DNA from: a virus
Reading direction: 5' to 3' (one strand)
Length of the DNA: 64,000 nucleotides
Virus record (IMG/VR): IMGVR_UViG_3300046461_000454
Span: 62,001-126,000 of that record
Below the pieces are notes generated by a model that was not told the origin of the DNA, searched no databases, and was given only the letters and a program-made list of their open reading frames with translations. The first letter of the stretch is position 1. Every line of letters begins with the position of its first letter. The translations under genes were made by a program, and so were the position numbers. Shown in pieces: positions 58,401-64,000 of this stretch.

Positions 58401-60566
58401 CCGGGTCGCGTCATCGGCAACCTGAACGACTACATGCTGGAGTTCCGGGTCAATGTCCTGAGCTACACGCCGGATGTGGTCGGGTTCGTTGGCGTGATGT
58501 CTTCTGTGTACGATAGCCTCAAGGCCGTCGGTGTCCAGCTCATCGAGGTTTCGAGCCTGCGGTATGTGGAGCTCCACTCTGATGGTGCGCCGGTTGTCGG
58601 CGGACGGTTTGCGTTCAATTGGTTTGGCGACTTTCACACGTATCGACTCGCGAAGTCTACGAGCGGTAATCTTGTGTCGTTGTTCGTTGATGGGGCCTTC
58701 GTAGGCTCGATTCCATACAGTGCTTTTCACACGGTCGCGCCTTCATCGTTGACAGGCATGGCTTCGTTTGGCTCATCCACGCCCCTGAGCATGCAGGCGA
58801 GGTCCGTGGCGGTGTGGGTGTACTCGAATTACTGGCGGACGGGTGACCCAGCTCGCAAGTACTGTGGGATTTGGAAGGGTTACGATCCGAGCTCGCTCAC
58901 TGGCTATCACCTTCCTGTGTCTGCAGCTGGCCGTGATGCGGCGGTAAACGGCAACGTGCTCACGGACATGACTGCCAACTTTGTGGCGAGCGGTGTCGTG
59001 ATCGGCGACCAGCTGATTGTCGACGATGGGGCTAACAAGGGAGTCTACACGGTTCAAAGTGTGGCCCCCGGGTTTGATAATACGAAACTAACGGTCACGG
59101 GCATCTTTCCGGAGCAGCCGGCAGAGGTGACTTATCGAACGGTGACGGAGACCAATTGGTCGCTACCTCACCGCTATAGGATCGTTAAGGACCCGAGCGG
59201 CGGTGTCTCGGTTCTCCTCGACAATGTTCCCGAGGTCCTGATCCATGCGGATTACAGCAATACGGCTTTGCCCCCGAGCTCGGCGGGGATCCCACGCGCT
59301 ATCTCGAGTGGCTTGCCATCGGTGACTTGGGGAGCATTTGACCCGACCAACCTGTCGCAGACGTCTTGGAACTTCGTGAAATTGGGCGCCGTGCGCTCGA
59401 TCTCCGAGCTCGGCATTGTTCCGCATCACCAAGTCCTGAATCAGCGGAATATCATGGCCTCGTTCGAGCATCATCGAACGAATATCCCGCACACGCACAC
59501 GAATTTTTGGTCGGAGTCAGAGGGTATCCCTCCACAGACGGAGCCCGACCTTCTGCGGGACCCGAACCTCATCGCGTTTACCCTGCTGAACGATCGCACT
59601 CCGCTGGTGCCGTCGACGCAGACGTACGAGGTCCGTTCCCCCATGCCTGTTTTGGTCCCGCTGGCAGGGATCGGTAGCCCCGCCATGGTTCTCAATGCTC
59701 ATAACTTCGCGCTGAATTCGGCGGCGCAGCGGGTCGAGATCCTCGTGCCGGATGATGTGCTGTACAACAGCCTGCAGGTCATTGAGACCTCGACGGGGGC
59801 ACCAGATCTCATCGCCCCGTTTGACGATGAGTCCCAGCCCACTTTTGGCGACATAACCTTTCAGAAGGAGATTTGCCTTTCGTACGACGGCTCGGTCATT
59901 CCTGAGAACGACGCAACAGCGTCTACTCCATGGTCGCGCTCCACGGAGATCGCAACAGGCATAGCGGCCCTCTCTAGTAGCGCGGCGTCGCTGATTGATC
60001 TCAGCGCCAGCTTTATATCGGACGGGGTGCAAGCTGGAGACCAAGTTGAGATCCGCAATACCGCGGCGAAGGGGAACTATCGCGTAGTTTCGGTCGGCCC
60101 AACGAAACTCTTTCTAACGCCGGCTCCGCCAAACACTTTGGCAGCGGTCTATTCCGTTACTACCAAGCAGAGCACAGCGCCGCACCAATTTGCCACAACC
60201 TCTGGTGGCATCCTTACCTACGGCACCGACGCTGTTGGCACACGTACTCTCTTCCGCAACAACACCCCGCTTCCAGACGCGATCTCACTACGCACAGAAG
60301 TAAAGTTTCGCTTACGTTTGGTGCAGGACTCAAGTCTTGGCCTGGGAGACAGCCAGGTGAGGGTGGGCTTCTCATCGCCGGGTGTGACGGTCGGCCTGGC
60401 CTTCGTGACCACGCCTATAGGCGAGCGGTATGTGCTCGCCGTAGATCTCAACAATGGGCAAACCGTCGGGGGCATCCGGTTCGATTTCTACGACGGCGCC
60501 TATCACGACTACATACTTGTGCGAGACCCAGGGACTAACTCGATTCAAATCTTCATCGATGTTTAG
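55473..60566 (+). CDS. giant multi-domain tail fibre/outer protein (1697 aa)
   Basis: A 1697-aa protein. Residues 1-250 carry SbsA/Big_5-like Ig modules (VVTFETLLDPQGVLDAANYVL; 'VLVTFSEAMRIDAALLSPAEYSI ... VAVNAAGTPHDLAGNPIDP'). At about residues 577, 805, 921 and 1467 recur stretches beginning '(I/V/F).Y.G...P....P.PW' and then 'G..L...D', the start of concanavalin-like jelly-roll domains. Three 'TD..A.F...V..GD.V.I.SG.N.G.Y.V' modules lie near residues 460, 1160 and 1507. Such domains bind sugars or other proteins; receptor binding is inferred. An upstream 25-nt gap has no clear ribosome binding site. Confidence 0.75.
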   Translation: MSAISQENYVVVTFETLLDPQGVLDAANYVLRPLDGGVPVMVRAVTVLPPVTVMQAAVSPSTSFMFGSSSLGADGMLIAPPAHMEGGSELSGLGGPKRALEASVRSSVIQVRLEINKPTDGSLYALRVSGLSEFLGGAPYAAAWTFTASSSKPKVTTVEQFDEGQVLVTFSEAMRIDAALLSPAEYSITGPSAVRVTSVLTAAVNQVLLNTVGLSTGSYIVAVNAAGTPHDLAGNPIDPVFNQALFSGSPALASRSIFTDHGPISKPELVLQSGATGSINTAVQITVPGASLSASVIGLYLRLSGTANAGTYRITSIVSATVAKVRASFTIPDAANGSIVWELVDPRAGMIADDPRDVAVTINDVEVTPEAVIGLLGQVVLSTVPDPSDTVLVDYSWIQNPVVDIRRLNSKEFRLNNWNRDLGRPTDSSGHKYRYNNTLIRPENFVVLSSELTGTATFPTNVTLSDASALFLTTINTASYVTITSGPNAGLRRQIDTVFSDTMLILDAPVLSLTGGTYRIDPVDLLAMVDQPQQRDLKYRAYERAYSVALNDPNLLLLNSPNHRIAFPPLSRTLETIFINYQGTTLPELAPDPWVRHGAGQAVVSGTDLVVTDNTTGPSPTGQGLFWTRTVDLTFEHVFAIAWRMRIDAVPTQEGVFTGVAAGYADQETAVVVGFLNSGSGPQFGILRRGFGNDPSSPDAWTGGLDTMGDATGEAADLDWAILRGYRIFRDRAGIVSVYVDGSIVATLRVPSDQLPYLSELNAPFTGLQGPFWGSLSREAENSSVWSFVRYTAIPTNPLQAAPSVYVTYEGSTPPESDPQPWTPVGFHGTETIIGGTHLLLDSTSATDLPSASAAGLVSGDFRGFARIEPLLSESYDTILDIDVAIRTHTHGITPNAVMAAIDDGDRLIQLSFLSDTAYPKFSYGGRSLPPAFAPYAWAATGTQSAVMVGQHLQISDASTTDGLVYSLPDNLLVSNPGRVIGNLNDYMLEFRVNVLSYTPDVVGFVGVMSSVYDSLKAVGVQLIEVSSLRYVELHSDGAPVVGGRFAFNWFGDFHTYRLAKSTSGNLVSLFVDGAFVGSIPYSAFHTVAPSSLTGMASFGSSTPLSMQARSVAVWVYSNYWRTGDPARKYCGIWKGYDPSSLTGYHLPVSAAGRDAAVNGNVLTDMTANFVASGVVIGDQLIVDDGANKGVYTVQSVAPGFDNTKLTVTGIFPEQPAEVTYRTVTETNWSLPHRYRIVKDPSGGVSVLLDNVPEVLIHADYSNTALPPSSAGIPRAISSGLPSVTWGAFDPTNLSQTSWNFVKLGAVRSISELGIVPHHQVLNQRNIMASFEHHRTNIPHTHTNFWSESEGIPPQTEPDLLRDPNLIAFTLLNDRTPLVPSTQTYEVRSPMPVLVPLAGIGSPAMVLNAHNFALNSAAQRVEILVPDDVLYNSLQVIETSTGAPDLIAPFDDESQPTFGDITFQKEICLSYDGSVIPENDATASTPWSRSTEIATGIAALSSSAASLIDLSASFISDGVQAGDQVEIRNTAAKGNYRVVSVGPTKLFLTPAPPNTLAAVYSVTTKQSTAPHQFATTSGGILTYGTDAVGTRTLFRNNTPLPDAISLRTEVKFRLRLVQDSSLGLGDSQVRVGFSSPGVTVGLAFVTTPIGERYVLAVDLNNGQTVGGIRFDFYDGAYHDYILVRDPGTNSIQIFIDV

Positions 60567-60579
60567 CTAGAGTGAGCCC

Positions 60580-63078
60580 ATGGCGATCGTAGACATTTCA
60601 GCAAATCTGGATGGAGAGGCGACATTAGGCGCAGATGCGAGCGCGACCTACGCTGTGAGCTCGACTCAAGCCGGCGCAGCGATTCTAGCCGCTGAGGCCA
60701 TTATTGGTCCCATAGCGACTCTCGCTGGAGAGTCGACCCTGGATGCCACAGGAAGCCTCCCCGAGGCGTATCTTGATGGCGCTTCGACGCTGACCGGTGA
60801 GCCCGGCGTCTCTTTCACAACGACTGTGACTGTTGCTGGGGCGGCGGTTCAGACCGCCGACGCAACCGCCACATACCCACGTCAGTCGGCCCTCACTGCG
60901 TCTTCGATGGTGTCGATCGTCTTGCCGCCTGTCAGGCAGCGTGATGCCACTGCGGAGCTGACAGGCGAAGCTAGTTTGACGGTTATTGTTGATGTCCAGG
61001 GAGTAGCGAACCTGGCGGGCGAGTCATCAATGACCGCCCTCAATTTGGCCGTTACTGCGGACTTAGCTGGCCAGTCCTCGATGACGGCTTTAGGTAACCA
61101 GCAGGGCAGCGCCGGCCTTGAGCTACCCGGCGACTCCACGTTGACGGTCACCGTTACCGGTGCGCTTACGGCAGAAGCAGACTTGGCTGGCGAGTCGTCA
61201 ATGACCGCCCTCAATGGGGCCATCGATGCAGATCTGGCGGGCGCGTCGTCACTGACCGCTGTGGCGGGCCTGCGTCAGGTGAACACCGCGGGGCTCGCGG
61301 GCTCGTCTACTTTGACGGCGACTCCAAGGGTCAATGCAGTAGCGAGCCTTGCTGGTTCATCTGCGCTAACTGCGACGGCTGCCGCGGGGCTAGGCAACAT
61401 TGTATTGGCCGACGGTCTGGCCACGATGGGAGCGACCGCTACCGTCGCTGCGAGTTCGGCTGCTGCGATCCACGGCGACTCGACCCTCGGGGCAGTCTCG
61501 AACTACGCAAGAGTACAAGCCTCGGTTGACATCGTTGGTAGCTCTGAGCTCGCCGCAGACGGAACATTTGTTGGCGCGTACGGTGTCGATAGCTACGGGG
61601 GAAGCCCATACGGCAGCTCTCTTCAGAGCTACGGTATCGAATCGGCTACGGTTTTGTCTTCCACTCAGGTTCGCATCCGCTACACAGCGATGTTCGATCC
61701 TGGGTTTCCGCTGCTGCTGTCGATAGCGAATTACTCGATTACGCCGCCCCTGGTCGTTGACTTCATAGTGCTGGAGACTGCGCAGTCGGTCGTCCTCCAC
61801 ACCGAGCCTCTGGCGGCCATTCTTTACACGGTTACGATTTCTGCGGCTCGCGGGTTTCTTGGTCAGCCACTCGACCCGGCGCTCAACAGTGCGCAGTTCA
61901 CCGGCGTCTTGGTGGAGCCCTCTTTCTACGCCGTGGCCACTGGGCCGACTCGTGTTCGAGCGGTCTTCTCCGAGCCAATGCTCCCTGATTCGTTCGCTGA
62001 CCTCGCGGAGTACATCTTAACGGACTCCAACGGGACCCCGGTTGCGATCACGTCCATCACTATTGAGCAGTCCGACCCCGATCCGGCTAGGTCCATTGCC
62101 CTTGTCTTGGGCGAAGAACTGGTACATGCGCGCCACTATCGGCTCACCGTCCTTAGCGGGGTCGTCTCTCTGACCCATGCCCCCGTGGTCCCGAACACCG
62201 ATAGCTTTCAGTATGTGGGGAACCTTCTACAGACTCAGATCCCAGTGCCGGAATTCTCCGGTGAGGTTTTGTATGGTCTGTACGGCATCCATAACGGTCT
62301 CGTCTTTTTCTCACCCGCTCTGGAAAACTCCGCGGCGAATTCAATCATTGAAGTTGACCAAGTCGACGTCTGTACGCGGGCCTATGATGAGTATCACCCG
62401 CCTCAGCCGCTCGATCCGCGTGCATTGCTGACCCACGGACTCGACCTGGTTCCGACGCCCGCAGTCAGCGTTATCAACTCGGTTGACTGGGTCCTATGGG
62501 CGGCCTTCCCTCGTCTTGTGGAGGCCCGGTTTGATCTTGGCATGGGCTCGAGCGAGTTCCCGCTCGAAGACACCGTGCCCCGGCCGACAGACGATTGGGC
62601 ATCGCTCACGGTTACACGAATATGGCCCCCTGGCCGAGTGTCTCTGTTGAACGGCATGCCCTGGAAACTTTTCGAGGTGGATGGGACATCCGCCAGTCTC
62701 GGCGCCGTCGCGGGTGGGTTGATGACGGTCACAGGGCTTTCGGGGATGAGCAATCTTGACAGGGGTCAGATCTTGACCATCACGAAAGCCGCCAATCCTG
62801 CGAACAACGGAAACTTCTTGATTGTGACGGTCCCTTCATCGAGCAGCGTCCAAGTAGAGAGTGCTACCGCTGTGGGCTCCGATGCGAACAACGGGAACCT
62901 AGTCTGGACGAAGCCCGGGGCCTTTATTGTCGCCGACAACCTGACTCCATTCCCACCCCCAGGGCCTTCGAGCACAACTGTTTTGGGCCTCTTGCTAGCA
63001 GGTGAAGCTGAGCTCCATACCCCGGACTTCGAGCTAGCGGGTGAAGCCACTGTGGAGGCAGACGCTCTAGTCATCTAA
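60580..63078 (+). CDS. repeat-rich tail fibre protein (832 aa)
   Basis: An 832-aa protein. The first 280 residues are made of ~17-20-aa units around the motif ADLAGESSMTAL (also ANLAG.SS.TAL, AGLAGSSTLTA, ASLAGSSALTA), likely a repetitive beta structure. Residues 330-560 hold SbsA/Big_5-type Ig modules (ATVLSSTQVRIRYTAMFDPG; 'VRAVFSEPMLPDSFADLAEYILTDSNGTPVAITS'). Residues 560-800 are a strand-rich, probably receptor-facing part. The last 30 residues return to the repeat motif (LAGEAELHTPDFELAGEAT). The ATG follows the stop of the giant upstream gene by 13 nt. A trimeric side fibre is likely. Confidence 0.75.
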   Translation: MAIVDISANLDGEATLGADASATYAVSSTQAGAAILAAEAIIGPIATLAGESTLDATGSLPEAYLDGASTLTGEPGVSFTTTVTVAGAAVQTADATATYPRQSALTASSMVSIVLPPVRQRDATAELTGEASLTVIVDVQGVANLAGESSMTALNLAVTADLAGQSSMTALGNQQGSAGLELPGDSTLTVTVTGALTAEADLAGESSMTALNGAIDADLAGASSLTAVAGLRQVNTAGLAGSSTLTATPRVNAVASLAGSSALTATAAAGLGNIVLADGLATMGATATVAASSAAAIHGDSTLGAVSNYARVQASVDIVGSSELAADGTFVGAYGVDSYGGSPYGSSLQSYGIESATVLSSTQVRIRYTAMFDPGFPLLLSIANYSITPPLVVDFIVLETAQSVVLHTEPLAAILYTVTISAARGFLGQPLDPALNSAQFTGVLVEPSFYAVATGPTRVRAVFSEPMLPDSFADLAEYILTDSNGTPVAITSITIEQSDPDPARSIALVLGEELVHARHYRLTVLSGVVSLTHAPVVPNTDSFQYVGNLLQTQIPVPEFSGEVLYGLYGIHNGLVFFSPALENSAANSIIEVDQVDVCTRAYDEYHPPQPLDPRALLTHGLDLVPTPAVSVINSVDWVLWAAFPRLVEARFDLGMGSSEFPLEDTVPRPTDDWASLTVTRIWPPGRVSLLNGMPWKLFEVDGTSASLGAVAGGLMTVTGLSGMSNLDRGQILTITKAANPANNGNFLIVTVPSSSSVQVESATAVGSDANNGNLVWTKPGAFIVADNLTPFPPPGPSSTTVLGLLLAGEAELHTPDFELAGEATVEADALVI
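60590..61390 (+). repeat. LAGESS-type short repeats in the fibre gene
   Basis: At least ten degenerate units of about 51-60 bp encode ADLAGESSMTAL-type motifs. Some are nearly identical in DNA: the stretches near 61016 and 61189 encode the same LAGESSMTALN with only a few silent changes. Such repeats recombine easily, so copy number may differ among relatives. Confidence 0.8.
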
Positions 63079-63130
63079 CCCTCTTATGCGATGGCTGCTG
63101 GTGTAGCTGTCTGCACAAGAGGGAGATCAG
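63079..63130 (+). promoter_or_regulatory. leader with complementary RBS segment
   Basis: 52 nt between two genes. CCCTCTT at 63079-63085, directly after the stop, is complementary to AAGAGGG at 63117-63123, which holds the ribosome binding site of the next gene (7 bp, loop of 31 nt). The pairing could hide the site. The long loop makes it weak evidence. Confidence 0.35.
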
Positions 63131-63778
63131 ATGCGAAGTGTCGAGACCTTACCCAGAGCCCAAGAGCGAGCTCCGGGCTTTGCCGTAAGAGCCGCCTGCC
63201 AAGAGACCTTTGGCAAAAACTATATCCGCGGTGATGTCTTCTTCACGATGAGAGATGGCGAGACCGGGGTGGTTCAGCTGGAGCGACAGCTTCGCAACCT
63301 GGTTGTCCTGGATGCGTCGATCCTTATCGCCCGGCTCATGAAGGACAGTCTTGAGCCGCCGCATGGGATTTATGCTCTTGCCGTTGGCACAGGCGACACT
63401 GGCTGGTCCCTTCAGAGCCCTCCAGCGGCGACCAATACACAGCGCTCGCTGTACTCGGAGATCGCTCGCAAGACTTTTGCGGATACCAAGTTCATCGATG
63501 GCGACGGTGTCCCGAGTGCCATCCCAACAAACGTGGTCGATTTCACGACGACTTTTGCAGAGTCCGAGGCGGTCGGCCCTCTGGTTGAGATGGGGCTCTT
63601 GGGCGGCAACATCGACACAAACCTAGCCGTTCGTAAGCCAGTCAGTCCCTCTAATGGGCAGTACGACCCCACCGTTGATCTGACCCCGCATGACACGCTG
63701 ATAAACTATTTGACGTTCGCAGTCATCAACAAGCCGGCTACAAGCACCCTTAGTATCGTGTGGCGGTTGACCTTCTGA
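63131..63778 (+). CDS. tail/collar structural protein
   Basis: A 215-aa protein. Residues 20-65 hold 'GDVFFTMRDGETGVVQLERQLRNLVVLDASILIARLMK', then 'LEPPHGIYALAVGTGDTGW', a 'QRSLYSEIARKTFADTKFIDGDG' segment and strands 'VVDFTTTFAESEAVGPLVEMGLLGGN'. This layout (RN.VV..A...LA..L......G...LAVGTG....D...T.L..E..R) is common in tail collar/fibre-type phage proteins. It could be a fibre connector. GAGGGAG lies before the ATG, possibly paired with an upstream segment. Confidence 0.65.
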   Translation: MRSVETLPRAQERAPGFAVRAACQETFGKNYIRGDVFFTMRDGETGVVQLERQLRNLVVLDASILIARLMKDSLEPPHGIYALAVGTGDTGWSLQSPPAATNTQRSLYSEIARKTFADTKFIDGDGVPSAIPTNVVDFTTTFAESEAVGPLVEMGLLGGNIDTNLAVRKPVSPSNGQYDPTVDLTPHDTLINYLTFAVINKPATSTLSIVWRLTF

Positions 63779-63814
63779 TGGATGGGATGATGAAGACTTA
63801 CATCAAAGGATATC

Positions 63815-64000
63815 ATGACCGCGGATAAGAACTACGGGCCTGCCGTTTCTGGGTATCTGGTTCCGGATCAGCACGCATGGGAAACTGTTGTCACTCAGGC
63901 TGGCAAGCCCCTCCTGGACATCGAGCTAAACCTCAGTCAGGACATTGACGGCGGGGCGGCACAAGCGGTTGTGCGGCGCTTGATGCCGTCCGGTTGGTTA
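63815..64000 (+). CDS. partial gene cut by the window end
   Basis: The first 62 codons of a gene without a stop before the edge. It begins MTADKNYGPAVSGYLVPDQH and continues with strand-like 'PLLDIELNLSQDIDGG' and 'AVVRRLMPSGWL'. AAAGGA lies 4 nt before the ATG. The DIELNL...A....RR.MPSGWL run looks like the start of another tail or fibre-linked structural protein, but family and length cannot be judged. Confidence 0.6.
   Translation, partial: MTADKNYGPAVSGYLVPDQHAWETVVTQAGKPLLDIELNLSQDIDGGAAQAVVRRLMPSGWL

Noticed and set aside
55473-63778. Diversity-generating retroelement acting on the fibres
   Set aside because: No reverse transcriptase gene and no template/variable repeat pair seen in the window.
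1-64000. tRNA genes, CRISPR arrays, insertion sequences, attachment sites
   Set aside because: No cloverleaf with conserved arms, no spaced direct repeats, no transposase and no flanking inverted repeats were found by reading; a tRNA scan was not run.

Overview
The window is part of the late, structural gene block of a large tailed bacteriophage with a contractile tail (a myovirus), and everything recognisable in it is phage. A tail sheath, tail tube, tape measure, baseplate hub, spike, wedge (J-like and gp25-like) and giant fibre-type proteins follow each other on the plus strand, almost without gaps. Composition is GC-rich by eye. No capsid, portal, terminase or replication gene lies in the window and no host marker is visible, so the host cannot be named. 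The 1434-aa sheath and the 2033-aa and 1697-aa tail proteins suggest a large phage.

Layout. 1-2.5 kb: small virion-type genes, including a Gp80-like fibre protein, a three-helix membrane protein (holin candidate) and proteins with an Ig-like sandwich. 2.47-5.23 kb: a 'fractured' gene. Its product is encoded in two pieces joined by a split intein, a nuclease gene of homing-endonuclease type lies between the pieces, and the second piece also contains a complete mini-intein. 5.3-7.7 kb: a zinc metallopeptidase, a polysaccharide pyruvyl transferase-like enzyme and a glycosyltransferase. 7.7-14.3 kb: neck and tail-completion-type genes mixed with a Dps/ferritin-like protein, an actin/Hsp70-fold ATPase and an FmdB-type zinc ribbon protein. 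14.5-18.8 kb: the giant sheath, ending at a strong hairpin. 18.9-24.9 kb: a non-structural island (unknown gene, the only minus-strand gene, an HTH protein, an SF1 UvrD-like helicase and its overlapping partner) that separates sheath from tube. 25-32 kb: tube, two chaperone-like genes and tape measure. 32-40.7 kb: hub paralogues (one carrying an M15 peptidase), gp27-like hub, gp5/gpV-like spike and a probable tip protein. 40.7-63.8 kb: giant modular tail proteins, gp25-like and J-like wedge proteins, a gpI-like protein and repeat-rich fibres. The last gene runs off the right edge.

How the genes work together. The structural genes give a normal order for building a contractile tail: sheath, tube, chaperones, tape measure, hub, spike, wedge, fibres. 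Start and stop codons overlap by 1-11 nt at many junctions, which suggests translational coupling. Longer gaps occur only before the sheath (180 nt, with a 14-bp palindrome), after it (hairpin), before the first chaperone gene (157 nt, with a hairpin covering the ribosome binding site) and at a few fibre genes; these are the likely control points. The strongest candidate for an unusual biological system is the split intein/nuclease/mini-intein arrangement at 2473-5228. The actin-like and Dps-like genes inside the tail cluster, and the helicase island between sheath and tube, come next. All assignments are from reading sequence and translations; no database search or structure prediction was run.
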